From Bacilli bacterium (GTDB taxonomy: Bacteria > Bacillota_I > Bacilli_A > RF39 > UBA660): a stretch of 46,877 bases of DNA. Below, one piece after another: positions 32,016 to 42,500 of the stretch; positions within the stretch are counted from its first letter, which is position 1, and every line of letters starts with the position of its first letter. The DNA is taken from contig CAAGQJ010000038.1 of assembly GCA_900772095.1 (NCBI GenBank), positions 1 to 46,877 on the forward strand. The letters are read 5' to 3'. Under the pieces are notes generated by a model. That model was not told where the DNA came from, searched no databases, and saw nothing but the letters and a program-made list of their open reading frames with translations. The translations under genes and the position numbers were made by a program.

Positions 32016-32307
32016 TGCGTTTATATTTGCATCTATGTTATCTGGAAATTATCCTTATAATGATGTATTAGGTAATTTTGATAATGATTATTTCTTTGAT
32101 GAAGAAGTAAACAATTGTCAAATTAAATTATATATTCAATTAATTAAATGGATTAATGAGGGTTTAAGTTTTGAGGAAATAGATGCTTTAATAGATAAGA
32201 TAGATTTTGATGAATATAAAGTTTTATCTATCGATAAACAAACATATGTAAAACATGATGCACATAATGTGCTTGTGTTAAGAAGAAAAAATAATGAAAG
32301 GAAATGA
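31996..32307 (+). CDS. Small unknown protein between grpE and dnaK
   Basis: A 103-residue protein that I do not recognise. It is acidic in the first two thirds (GNFDNDYFFDEEVNNC) with an amphipathic helix (IKLYIQLIKWINEGLSFEEI), and basic at the end (NVLVLRRKNNERK). ATG 31996 follows GGTGG at 31985-31989 and overlaps grpE by 20 nt. Its stop precedes the dnaK start by five bases, so it is firmly inside the CIRCE-controlled operon. Standard Firmicutes operons have no gene here. A DnaK-related cofactor or an unrelated passenger are both possible. Confidence 0.72.
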   Translation: MENKTVSAFIFASMLSGNYPYNDVLGNFDNDYFFDEEVNNCQIKLYIQLIKWINEGLSFEEIDALIDKIDFDEYKVLSIDKQTYVKHDAHNVLVLRRKNNERK

Positions 32308-32312
32308 TTTAT

Positions 32313-34109
32313 ATGAGTAAAATTATAGGTATTGACTTAGGAACTACAAATAGTTGTGTTTCTGTGTTAGAAGCTGGGGAAGCTAAAGTAATCCCAAATA
32401 AAGAAGGAAATAGAACTACTCCTTCAATAGTAGCATTTAAAAATGGAGAAAAGTTAGTTGGTGATGTTGCTAAACGTCAAGCTGAAACTAATCCAAATAC
32501 TGTTCGTAGTATTAAAAGATTAATGGGTACTAATGAAAAAGTAGAACTTGATGGTAAAAAATATACTCCAGAGGAAATAAGTGCAATGATACTTGGTGAT
32601 TTAAAAGAAAGTGCTGAAGCTTATTTAGGAGAAAAAGTTACAAAGGCAGTTATTACTGTTCCAGCATATTTTAACGATGCTCAAAGACAAGCAACTAAAA
32701 ATGCTGGTAAGATAGCAGGTCTTGAAGTTGAAAGAATTATTAATGAACCAACTGCTGCTGCTCTTGCATATGGACTTGATAAACAAAATAAAATGCAAAC
32801 AATTTTGGTATATGACTTAGGTGGTGGTACATTCGATGTTTCAATTCTAGAACTTGGTGAAGGTGTATTTGAAGTTAAATCAACTGCAGGTAATAATCAT
32901 CTTGGCGGAGACGATTTTGATGAATTAATTATTAAGTATTTAGTAGAAACATTTAAGAAAGAAAATGGTATTGATTTATCAAAAGATAAAATGGCAATGC
33001 AAAGATTAAAAGAAGCTGCTGAAAAAGCTAAGAAGGATTTATCTGGTGTAACAACTACTCAAATTTCTTGTCCATTTATTACTCAAGGTGAAAATGGTCC
33101 ACTTCATTTAGATATGACACTTACACGTGCTAAATTTGAAGATTTAATTAGAGATTTAGTAGATTCTACACTTACTCCAGTTAGAAATGCTTTAAAGGAT
33201 GCTAAGTTAAAGAAAGAAGATATTGACCAAGTTATTTTAGTTGGTGGTTCAACACGTATTCCAATGGTTCAAGAATTAATTAAAAAGGAATTAGGAAAAG
33301 AACCTAATAAGAGTGTTAACCCTGATGAAGTTGTATCTATGGGTGCAGCAATTCAAGGTGGTGTTTTAACTGGTGATGTTAATGATATTGTTCTTCTAGA
33401 TGTAACTCCATTATCACTTGGTATTGAAACTTTAGGTAATGTAATGACTGTATTAATTCCTAGAAATACAACTATTCCAACAAGTAAGAGCCAAGTATTT
33501 AGTACTGCTCAAGATAATCAACCAGCTGTAGATATTCATGTACTTCAAGGTGAAAGACCAATGGCTATGGATAATAAAACACTTGGAAGATTCCAACTTA
33601 CAAATATTCCACCAGCACCACGTGGAGTACCTCAAATTGAAGTTAAATTTGATATAGATGCTAATGGTATAGTTAATGTTACTGCTAAAGATTTAGGTAC
33701 AAATAAGGAACAATCAATTACAATTACTTCAAATACTTCTCTTTCTGAAGAAGAAATTGATAGAATGATGAAGGAAGCAGAAGCAAATCGTGAAGCTGAC
33801 CAAAAGAGAAAAGAAGAAGCAGATGTTAAAAATGATGCTGAACAAATGATTTTTAGTACTGAAAAGGCTATAAAAGATTTAGGAGATAAAATAGATTCTA
33901 AACAAAAAGAAGAAGCAGAAGCAAAAATTAAAGAACTAAGAGAAACTCTTGATAAAGGAGACGTTCAAGAAATTAAGAATAAAACAGAAGCTTTAAAAGA
34001 AACTGCATATGCTTTAGCAGCAAAAGTTTATGAACAAGCTGCTCCAAAGGAAGAAGCACAAGAAGAAAATAAAGAAACAGTAAAAGAAGCAGAATTTGAA
34101 GAAAAATAA
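32313..34109 (+). CDS. dnaK: Hsp70 chaperone DnaK
   Basis: A 598-residue ATP-driven chaperone. The nucleotide-binding domain begins MSKIIGIDLGTTNSCVSV and has VPAYFNDAQRQATK, VYDLGGGTFDVSILE and VILVGGSTRIPMVQ. The substrate domain includes VLDVTPLSLGIET and the helical lid. Near residue 85 it lacks the insertion of proteobacterial DnaK, a Firmicutes trait. The start is ATG 32313, since AAAGGAAA is about nine bases before it; ATG 32304 would be too close. Codon use is A-rich compared with neighbours, consistent with high expression. A strong hairpin follows the stop. Confidence 0.98.
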   Translation: MSKIIGIDLGTTNSCVSVLEAGEAKVIPNKEGNRTTPSIVAFKNGEKLVGDVAKRQAETNPNTVRSIKRLMGTNEKVELDGKKYTPEEISAMILGDLKESAEAYLGEKVTKAVITVPAYFNDAQRQATKNAGKIAGLEVERIINEPTAAALAYGLDKQNKMQTILVYDLGGGTFDVSILELGEGVFEVKSTAGNNHLGGDDFDELIIKYLVETFKKENGIDLSKDKMAMQRLKEAAEKAKKDLSGVTTTQISCPFITQGENGPLHLDMTLTRAKFEDLIRDLVDSTLTPVRNALKDAKLKKEDIDQVILVGGSTRIPMVQELIKKELGKEPNKSVNPDEVVSMGAAIQGGVLTGDVNDIVLLDVTPLSLGIETLGNVMTVLIPRNTTIPTSKSQVFSTAQDNQPAVDIHVLQGERPMAMDNKTLGRFQLTNIPPAPRGVPQIEVKFDIDANGIVNVTAKDLGTNKEQSITITSNTSLSEEEIDRMMKEAEANREADQKRKEEADVKNDAEQMIFSTEKAIKDLGDKIDSKQKEEAEAKIKELRETLDKGDVQEIKNKTEALKETAYALAAKVYEQAAPKEEAQEENKETVKEAEFEEK

Positions 34110-34115
34110 TATTTG

Positions 34116-34141
34116 TAGTATGCACCTTTTGGTGCATACTA
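34116..34141 (+). terminator. Strong hairpin between dnaK and pepF
   Basis: TAGTATGCACC (34116-34126) pairs perfectly with GGTGCATACTA (34131-34141) around TTTT. It has only a weak T tail (TATTT), so it is probably a partial terminator or an mRNA 3'-end stabiliser. It would reduce pepF-dnaJ relative to dnaK. Confidence 0.6.
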
Positions 34142-34161
34142 TATTTAGATATGGAGGAATA

Positions 34162-35958
34162 ATGAAACAGAAAGAAAGATATGAAGTAGATGATAAATAT
34201 AAGTGGGATTTAACAAGAATATATAAAGATAATGAAGAAGTAGAAAATGATATAAAAAGTGTAAAGGAAAGTGCTATAGAGGTATCAAAGTATAGTAATA
34301 AGTTATTAGAAAGTGCTGATAGTTTATTGAATGCTACTATTAAGTATTATGAAACAACTAGAATACTTGATAAACTTGTTGTTTATAGTACTATGAAATA
34401 TCATGAAGATATGTCTATTTCTGATAATAAAGTATTATGTGATAGAATAGGTAAATTATCTGATGATGTTTCATACAAAACTGCATTTTTTGTTCCTGAA
34501 TTATTAAAGGGAGATTTAAATGATGTAATAGAGTTTGAGAAAAAGGAAGAGAAACTTAAGAAATTTCATTTTACTTTTGAGGAAATTTTTAGAGAAAAAG
34601 AGCATGCTTTATCTTTAAAAGAGGAGGAGTTATTATCTCAAATGGGTGAAATATTTTCCTCTTCTTCTGATACTTATGATATGTTAGATGATGTAGATAT
34701 AAAATTTAAGGATATTCATGATGAAAATGGAAACTTAGTTTTACTTTCTTCTAGTAATTATTCTAAGTATTTGAAAAATTCGAATAGAGAGGTTCGTAAA
34801 GAGGCATTTAATAATTTTTATGGTGCATATAATGATTTAAAGCATACTTTTGCTTCTACTTTAAAGGGAAGTGTAACTGGGGATAATTTTATTTCTAAAA
34901 TAAGAAAATATGATAGTAGTTTACAGATGAGTTTATTTTCTGATAATATACCAACTAAGTTATATGATAAATTAATAGAGAAGGTAAATAGTAATTTAGA
35001 TATTGTGTATGATTATATAAAGCTTAGAAAAGATATTCTTAATGTAGATGAGCTTCATATGTATGATATATACGTTCCACTAGTACCTGATACAAAGAAA
35101 AAGTATTCTTATGAGGAAGCAGTTAATTTAGTATTAGATGCTTTAAGTCCTCTTGGTAAAACATATATAAATGATTTAAAGAATATTATAGATAGTAAAT
35201 GTATAGATGTCTTTAATAATAAGAATAAAAGAGGGGGAGCCTATTCTTGGGGTTCTTATGATACTCTTCCTTATGTGTTATTAAATTTTGAAAATGATTT
35301 TTATAGTGTTTCTACTTTAGCGCATGAATTAGGTCATTCAATGCATAGTTATTATTCACATAAAAATAGGGAATATCATGATTCTTCATATACGATCTTT
35401 TTAGCGGAGATTGCTTCTACTGTAAATGAAATATTATTAAATAAATATATGTATAAAAATTCTAAAACTAAGGAAGAAAAGTTATATTATTTAAATAATC
35501 TTTTAGAGGATTTTAGGACTACTTTAATTAGACAGACTATGTTTGCAGAGTTTGAGAAGATTATTCATGAAAAGGAAGCTAATGGTGAGATTTTAACTGA
35601 GGAAGTATTTTCATCTATTTATCTTTCATTAAATAAAAAGTATTATGGTAGTGATATAGTAAGTGATGATTTAATTAAATTAGAATGGGCTAGAATTTCA
35701 CATTTTTATAATAGTTTTTATGTTTATAAGTATTCTACAGGTATATCTATTGCATGCAAAATAGTAAGTGATATTTTAAGTAATAAGGATAATGCTTTGG
35801 AGAATTATTTAGAATTTTTAAGTAGTGGTGGTAAAACATATTCACTAGATATATTAAAAAATGTTGGCATTGATATAGTAAATGATGATACAATAGATAA
35901 GGCATTAGAGATGTTTAGAGATACTTTAGAGGAATTTAAGAAAGTATATTATGAATAG
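34162..35958 (+). CDS. pepF: Oligoendopeptidase F
   Basis: A 598-residue cytoplasmic zinc metallopeptidase of the M3 family that degrades oligopeptides. The zinc motif HELGH is at 388-392 (TLAHELGHSMHSYYS), and the third ligand Glu is in FLAEIASTVNE. GGAYSWGSYDTLPYVLLNF and the C-terminal FYVYKYSTGISIA are also typical. The length is normal. ATG 34162 follows GGAGG; an upstream in-frame ATG would run through the hairpin. It sits between dnaK and dnaJ, which is not its usual place, so it may be heat-regulated here. Confidence 0.95.
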   Translation: MKQKERYEVDDKYKWDLTRIYKDNEEVENDIKSVKESAIEVSKYSNKLLESADSLLNATIKYYETTRILDKLVVYSTMKYHEDMSISDNKVLCDRIGKLSDDVSYKTAFFVPELLKGDLNDVIEFEKKEEKLKKFHFTFEEIFREKEHALSLKEEELLSQMGEIFSSSSDTYDMLDDVDIKFKDIHDENGNLVLLSSSNYSKYLKNSNREVRKEAFNNFYGAYNDLKHTFASTLKGSVTGDNFISKIRKYDSSLQMSLFSDNIPTKLYDKLIEKVNSNLDIVYDYIKLRKDILNVDELHMYDIYVPLVPDTKKKYSYEEAVNLVLDALSPLGKTYINDLKNIIDSKCIDVFNNKNKRGGAYSWGSYDTLPYVLLNFENDFYSVSTLAHELGHSMHSYYSHKNREYHDSSYTIFLAEIASTVNEILLNKYMYKNSKTKEEKLYYLNNLLEDFRTTLIRQTMFAEFEKIIHEKEANGEILTEEVFSSIYLSLNKKYYGSDIVSDDLIKLEWARISHFYNSFYVYKYSTGISIACKIVSDILSNKDNALENYLEFLSSGGKTYSLDILKNVGIDIVNDDTIDKALEMFRDTLEEFKKVYYE

Positions 35959-35969
35959 GAAGTGGATGT

Positions 35970-37112
35970 ATGTCAAAGAAAGATTATTACGAAGTACTGG
36001 GTGTAGATAAGAATGCAAGTGATAAGGATATAAAACTTGCTTTTAGACGTTTAGCTAAGCAATATCATCCAGATGTAAATAAAGAAAAGGGTGCTGAGGA
36101 AAAATTTAAGGAAATTCAGGAAGCATATGCAGTTTTATCTGATGAAACAAAAAGGAAGCAATATGATAAGTTTGGTCATTCTGCATTTGATAATAATCAA
36201 GGTTTTGGTGGTTCTTCTGGTGGATTTGGAACGGGAACTGGTGGTTTTGATTTTTCTGGATTTAATTTTGATTTTGATTTTGGTGGAGATGAATATGATT
36301 CAATATTTGACCGTTTCTTTGGAAAAGATGGTAGGTCTTCAAAGAAGAATGTAAGAGGTAATGATTCTTTAGTGATTATGAATATAACTTTTATGGAAGC
36401 TATTTTAGGTTGCACTAAGGAAATAGAAATAACTACAACTCAAAAGTGTTCTAAGTGTGATGGAAAAGGTGGATTTGGAGAGAAAAATTGTGACACTTGT
36501 CATGGAAGTGGTACTGTTACAAGAGAACAGCATACGATATTTGGAAGTTTTTTAACAAAGACAACTTGTCCTACATGTGAAGGTAAGGGTGTAGTTTATG
36601 ATAGAGTATGTTCTAGTTGCCATGGAAAAGGTAAGGAAAAGATAACTAAAGAAATAGAAGTAAAAGTTCCTGCTGGAGTAGATAATGGTAATAGAATTAG
36701 ATTATCTGGTTATGGAGAACCTTCTAAATATGATGGTCCAAATGGTGATTTATATATTGAGTTTAAAGTTAAGGAGCATGAATTTTATAAAAGAGATGGT
36801 AATGATTTATATATAACTGTTCCTATAACTATAACTGAAGCTATTTTGGGATGTAAAAAGGAAGTTAAGTTACCTATTTCTTCGATTACTTTATCAATTC
36901 CTGAAGGAGCAGAAACTGGTGATAAGCATCGTATTAAGAATAAGGGAATTAAGGATGTAAATGGTAATTCTTATGGTGATTTATATATTGTTATAAAAGT
37001 TATAACTCCAAAGAAATTAAATAGAGTTCAAAGGGATTTGATTGAAAAATTAAATAATACTGATTTGGATGATAAAGAAATTTCAAAGTATAATAAATTT
37101 ATTAAGCAATAG
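35970..37112 (+). CDS. dnaJ: Hsp40 co-chaperone DnaJ
   Basis: A 380-residue co-chaperone that delivers clients to DnaK and stimulates its ATPase. The J domain carries HPD (33-35). A Gly/Phe region (about 74-105) includes repeated FDFDFGG-like units. The zinc domain has the four repeats CSKCDGKG, CDTCHGSG, CPTCEGKG and CSSCHGKG. Two beta client-binding domains end the protein. GAAGTGG precedes the ATG, 11 nt after pepF. It is the last gene of the heat-shock cluster and is followed by a clear terminator. Confidence 0.97.
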   Translation: MSKKDYYEVLGVDKNASDKDIKLAFRRLAKQYHPDVNKEKGAEEKFKEIQEAYAVLSDETKRKQYDKFGHSAFDNNQGFGGSSGGFGTGTGGFDFSGFNFDFDFGGDEYDSIFDRFFGKDGRSSKKNVRGNDSLVIMNITFMEAILGCTKEIEITTTQKCSKCDGKGGFGEKNCDTCHGSGTVTREQHTIFGSFLTKTTCPTCEGKGVVYDRVCSSCHGKGKEKITKEIEVKVPAGVDNGNRIRLSGYGEPSKYDGPNGDLYIEFKVKEHEFYKRDGNDLYITVPITITEAILGCKKEVKLPISSITLSIPEGAETGDKHRIKNKGIKDVNGNSYGDLYIVIKVITPKKLNRVQRDLIEKLNNTDLDDKEISKYNKFIKQ

Positions 37113-37128
37113 TGATATTGCTTTTTTT
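37105..37128 (+). terminator. Terminator of the heat-shock cluster
   Basis: AGCAATA (37105-37111) pairs with TATTGCT (37116-37122) around GTGA, with T to 37128. The dnaJ stop codon is within the stem. Confidence 0.88.
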
Positions 37129-37170
37129 ATGCAGTTAAATGCTGAGTTAACGTAAACTTTACATGTAATC

Positions 37171-37199
37171 TTGCAAAAAAAAATCTATTTATGTATAAT
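37171..37199 (+). promoter_or_regulatory. Promoter of the dockerin/cohesin-like protein gene
   Basis: TTGCAA (37171-37176), a 17-nt spacer and TATAAT (37194-37199). The leader is about 43 nt. Confidence 0.72.
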
Positions 37200-37248
37200 T
37201 AAATAGATGATAGAAGTTATCACAATAGAAGGGAGAGTTTAGGTAAAG

Positions 37249-39576
37249 ATGTTAAAGCAAAAGAAAGTAACAATTTTTACAATATTAATCATGGTATTTA
37301 ATTTTATTATGCCTAATACTATGATGATAGCAAATGCTGTGAATGAAAATGAAGTGCAAAAGAAGCTTATTAGTATAGAAACTAATATTACTAATACTAA
37401 TACGCTTATTGAAGAAGTGAAGGGAAGTGCTCTTTATGAAAATGATAGTTCTACAAGAGTTGCAACTGATTATTTTGAAAAGAGTTTTTTGGTAGATGAG
37501 AATAAATTTTTAGCTATTAAGTCACTTTTAAGTGAGGGAGTTAGGTTATCAGAACTTATTTTATATGCAGATAGTTTAGATTTGAGTGATAAATATACTA
37601 AGTATATTAATATGGGAAATTCTGATGTGACTATATTTATCGATGATATAGAGAGTATAAAATTTAATTATGAGTATCTTGACCAGGATAATAATTTACA
37701 AAGTGATTTATTAACATTGTTAACTAAGGAAGAAATAGAAAGTTTAATAAATAGTAAGTATTTAAATGATATAAGTAATACAATTAGTAGTTATAATTCT
37801 TCAAAGTTAGATGGTTTAAAAGAAACTTATCTTATAATAATTAAAAGTATAAGTGATGAGGAAGAGGTTTTAAATAATTATATAAATAATGTAAAAGAAT
37901 ATGAGAATAATGAATTATTACTTGGAAATAATCCAGATATGTTAGTTAATAATAAAAATATTTATGAATTATTTAATGAGTATTATTTATTGTTTGAAGC
38001 GCTTGTTTCTGAGGTTGATTTAAGTAATACTTTAGAGATTAATGATGAATTATTAAGTTTAAGAGATGAAGTTCATGATATTTATGATAAGTTTGTTATT
38101 AATAATGGTGATTTTTCTTTATTAAATAATGAAGTGACTTTGCTAGAGAATAAATATTTGGAAAATATTAGTAAGTTAAAGAATTATTTAATTAGTAATG
38201 ATTTATTAATTGATAATATAAATGGTTCTAATGTAGATAGTGATTTTATTAGTATTACAAATGAATTTAAGGAATTAAATGATAGTTATGATTTACTTAT
38301 TGAGAGAATAAATAATTATTTATCTAGAAGACCTAGTGATAGTACTTTGGTAGAAGAAGAAATAAAAGAACTTAATAAAGATGTTGAAACTTATGGTGCT
38401 TTGGTATATAAAGAGAAATTAGAAAGTATTGCTAATGAAGTTTTAACTGAGGATAGTGTTGATTTACTTTTAACAAGTTCATTGTTATCTGATGATGTTA
38501 GAAGTAGTTTATTAAGTAAGAAATTAAGTTATTATGAAATTAAATTGTACGATGAAACTAATTATAAAATGGTTTTAAAGGATAATTTGATGATTCTTGG
38601 TATTATTAAGGATTTTAATGCTAATGAATTTAAGAGTAATGTTGATTATGATTATAATTTTGAAATTATATTAGAAGATGGTATTTATTATATTTTATTA
38701 AAAGATAGAAATGATAAGGATTTAATTAAGTATCAAATTAAGTTAAAGAATGATTTGGATAATAATTACAAATTAGATAGTACTGATATAGATTTATTAA
38801 AGAATTTATTAGTTACTGATTTTACAGATGATGAGAAGTTATTGAATGATTTTAATGAAGATGGTATTTTGAATGTAAAAGATTTAACTGATTTAGAAAA
38901 TTATATTAATATTACTTATGATAATGCTTTAGATGTATCTTCTAAGTTTATAGTTAAGAAGGTAGAGAATAATGATACTATTACTTATGAGGTTTATTTA
39001 AGTTCTAATGGTATAATAAATGGTTTTTCATTTGATATAGATGTTAGTTCTGATTTATTATTTGAAGAATATATTACTGATTTTAATTTAGTTTTAGATA
39101 ATTCTAGTAATCCTTCTAAAGTAGTAGGAATTGGTAATTTTTCTAATGATATGCTTCTAGTAAAGTTAGTATATAAAATAAAGGAAAGTAGTACTAAAAC
39201 AGTATTTAATCTTAGTAATGGTATTATAGTAAATAGTAATGGTAATTTTAATAGTAATTTAGTTAGTTTTGATATAATATCAAGAGTAACTGAAGATAAC
39301 AATAGTGGACGTGTAAATACTAGTAGTAACAATAATGGTGGTGATTTGGTATCTTTAGATAATATTGATGTAAAGGATGATACTAAAGATGATAGTTCTA
39401 CTATAAAGGTTTCTGAACCTAAACTTGATAAGGATGAAGAAAAAATTAGTGTTTCAAGTGTGGTTAAAGTAGTATTAGTTATATTACTAGGTACTTTGAT
39501 AATTTATTTTCTTAATAAGAATGATGAAAAAGAAGATAAAAAAGAGTTTTTAAATGATAATAAGAAAAGAGGTTAG
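37249..39576 (+). CDS. Secreted, C-terminally anchored protein with dockerin-like and cohesin-like modules
   Basis: A 775-residue protein. A signal peptide (about 1-30, ending IANA) leads to a 450-residue acidic helical region, probably coiled coil. Residues about 500-558 form a dockerin-type pair of EF-hand loops: D502-x-D504-x-N506-x3-D510-x2-D513, and D534-x-N536-x-D538-x3-N542-x2-D545. Residues about 560-690 resemble a cohesin-type beta sandwich (GFSFDIDVSSDLLF, VVGIGNFSNDMLLVKLVYKI). A charged linker and a C-terminal membrane helix (about 743-763, VVKVVLVILLGTLIIYF) anchor it. No LPXTG is present. Calcium binding is expected from the loops; the cohesin call is by pattern. Confidence 0.75.
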   Translation: MLKQKKVTIFTILIMVFNFIMPNTMMIANAVNENEVQKKLISIETNITNTNTLIEEVKGSALYENDSSTRVATDYFEKSFLVDENKFLAIKSLLSEGVRLSELILYADSLDLSDKYTKYINMGNSDVTIFIDDIESIKFNYEYLDQDNNLQSDLLTLLTKEEIESLINSKYLNDISNTISSYNSSKLDGLKETYLIIIKSISDEEEVLNNYINNVKEYENNELLLGNNPDMLVNNKNIYELFNEYYLLFEALVSEVDLSNTLEINDELLSLRDEVHDIYDKFVINNGDFSLLNNEVTLLENKYLENISKLKNYLISNDLLIDNINGSNVDSDFISITNEFKELNDSYDLLIERINNYLSRRPSDSTLVEEEIKELNKDVETYGALVYKEKLESIANEVLTEDSVDLLLTSSLLSDDVRSSLLSKKLSYYEIKLYDETNYKMVLKDNLMILGIIKDFNANEFKSNVDYDYNFEIILEDGIYYILLKDRNDKDLIKYQIKLKNDLDNNYKLDSTDIDLLKNLLVTDFTDDEKLLNDFNEDGILNVKDLTDLENYINITYDNALDVSSKFIVKKVENNDTITYEVYLSSNGIINGFSFDIDVSSDLLFEEYITDFNLVLDNSSNPSKVVGIGNFSNDMLLVKLVYKIKESSTKTVFNLSNGIIVNSNGNFNSNLVSFDIISRVTEDNNSGRVNTSSNNNGGDLVSLDNIDVKDDTKDDSSTIKVSEPKLDKDEEKISVSSVVKVVLVILLGTLIIYFLNKNDEKEDKKEFLNDNKKRG

Positions 39577-39589
39577 TTAAACCTCTTTT
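39565..39589. terminator. Hairpin joining the ends of two convergent genes
   Basis: AAAAGAGGTT (39565-39574) pairs with AACCTCTTTT (39580-39589). Both stop codons (TAG 39574-39576 and the addA stop 39577-39579) lie in it. The T tract is short in both directions. Confidence 0.62.
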
Positions 39590-42500
39590 AAAATGTCTTC
39601 ATTTATTGAATATAAGTAAGTATTTGTTTTTAAATTAAATTTGTTTTCGATATATTCTTTATATCCTTTTAGTTGTTTATTATAACTAGGTGAAGATATA
39701 TTAGTTAGTTTATAGTCAATTATATCGATGTGGTTTTTGTAGATAAGTAATAAGTCAATAAAGCCATGATATATTTCATTATTTTTTTCAAAGTATATTT
39801 CATGTTCTTTATATATAGTAGCATCTTTGATATTTTTAAATTCTTTATGATTTAAAAAGTTTTTTAAGTAATTTTTTTCTTTTTCTGTAATTGGTAATTC
39901 GTTTATATTATTATTTTTAAAGTCACATACTTCAAATATATAGTGAACGTAGTTTCCGTATTCTAAATTTTCTTTTAAGTTTTTATCAATTAATTCATTT
40001 AATGTTTTAGAGAAATGTTTATTTGTTATTATTTCATTTTCTATATTAATGTTTTTAGGTTTTATTTTTATATTACTTTTTTCTATATATTTTTCATAAT
40101 TATTGGTTTTTATTAAGTTATAATCTTTTGTTAATTCTATATTATCAATATTTTTGATATATTTTCCTATTTTATTTTTTATTATTCCAAGAAGACATGA
40201 ATATGATTTTATTTTCATTTTATCATTATTCGTTATTTCATTTAAAGGGACTATTTTATCATCGAAGTTATTAATCATAATTATTTTTTCTTTGGCACGT
40301 GTTAGCGCAACATAAAATAGTCTTATTTTTTCTGATAGTTCTTCTTTTTTTTCATCGTAGGCTTCTAAATCGAAAATAAAGGTTTTTCCAATTGCGCCAT
40401 TAAAGTAAGATGACATTATTCCATAGTTGTTTGATAATTTCCATTTTGATTTATCAGATTTTTTAGTAAAGTCACTATATAGATATGGTAAATATATAAT
40501 GTTAAATTCTAGACCTTTTGATTTGTGAATAGTCATTATTTTAACACTATTTAGGTCTTTAGTGTTTAAAGACATTTTTATATCATTATCACTTTTTAGT
40601 ATTTCTTCAAAGTAATTACTTATTTCATATATGTCCATTCCTAAGTTATTTAAGTTATCACAGTTATTAATAAAGTATTCTAATTTAGTTAAGCGTTCTT
40701 CTACATCTCCAATGGTTATTAGTTTATTATAGAAGTCAAATTCTTTTATTATTGTGTAGAGTAAATCTTTAACACTTAAACTATCTAGTTTATCTATGAT
40801 ATTTTGGCATTTTTTAAAGATAATAGAGTTATAGTAGTCTTTATTTATTAGTGTTTTATATATTTCATCATCTGGTGTATTTAATAGGTATGACCTATTT
40901 ATTGAGGCATAGTAGTGTTTGAAACTGTTATCATATTTTTTATTTTTTATAGAGATGAGTAGATTGATAATATTTTTTAATATATAGATTTCATCTTCAT
41001 CTTTTATATTAATATCTTTATAGATTGTACATGGTATTTGTTCATATTCTAATATTTTTTTTAGTAATTCGAAGTCGGTAGATTTATCTACTAAGATTGC
41101 AATATCACCATATTCTATATCTTTTGAAATCATTTTTCCATCTTTGAAGGTTGTAACTTGAAATTTTTCGTTTATTTTCTTTTTAATGTCTTGTGCAATG
41201 ATGAAGGCTTCAACTTCATTTTTATTAAATTTTTTATTATCATTTTTATATGATAGTATTTCCATATTATAATCTTCATTTTGTAATTCATTATATGATG
41301 TATTGCCGAAAATCATTTGGTGTTCTTCTTTGTATTTTGCTCCGCCAATTTCATCATTCATAATTATATTAAATATTAAGTTTATATTGTTTACTACTTC
41401 GTTTCTAGAACGAAAGTTTTTATTTAAATCAATTCTAAATCCAAATTTTTCATCTATGTAAGTGTCATATTTTGTTTTAAATATATATGGATTAGCGTTT
41501 CTAAAACGATATATGGATTGTTTTACATCTCCGACACAGTAGACATTGTTATTTTCAATGTATGATATAAATTTTTCTTCTATATCATTATTATCTTGAT
41601 ATTCATCAATCATTATTTCATTGATAGAGTTTTTTATTTCTTCTCTTATATTTGGATTATTTTTTACTAGTTCTATGGCTTTTAAACTTATATCTGTAAA
41701 TTCATAGACATTGTTATCTTCTTTAAATTTCATTATTTCTTGGTCTAGTTTTTTTAAGATGTTTAGAATTACTTTGACATAGTTATAAGTAGAGTAGTAA
41801 TTATCTAGTAATTCTTTTTTAGTAAATGTTAACATGCTATTTAAGGAGGATAATTCTTCTTTAATTTGTTCTTTTATTTCTACTCCTTCTAGGGTGTATA
41901 CATTTTTGATATTTGGAGCAAGTTTGAAGTTTTTATATGTTATTAAGTCATCTAAGTTATTACATTCTTTGAAGTTATTTGTGTTTTCTATATTGAGAAG
42001 TAGTTTATCTTCTTTTAATGTTTCATTTTCTAATAGTTCTAGTAGAGTAGTAATGGAGTTTTTTTTGTTTAAAACTATTTCTTCATATTTATCAAATATT
42101 TTATCAGTGTATTCTTTGCTATAATAGTAGTCTAATTTGTTTAGAAATTCTTCTTTTTCTGTAAGATTACAAAATTTATTGTAGATATTTAAAATAGCTT
42201 TTCGGATTTCTTTATCGTCTTTAGTGGAGAAGTCTTTTATAAATTTTTTGAAGTTATTATCATTTATATATAATTCTTCAAATATTTTATCTAAAACTGA
42301 TGTTTTTTCTATTTCAATTAGACTGGAGTCTATAATAGTAAAGTTTTTGCTTATGTTTAATAAGTAATTATATTTTCTTACTAGGCTTCCTGCATATGAA
42401 TCAAAAGTTGTTATGTAGGCTTTATCGACGTCATCTATTTTGTCTTTTACTTGTTCATCGCTTAGGATAATTTTTCTTATTCTTTCTTTCATTTCGCTTG

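Noticed and set aside
34096..34161. Longer N-terminus for PepF overlapping the end of dnaK
   Set aside because: It would read through the hairpin and lacks a ribosome site; GGAGG lies before ATG 34162.
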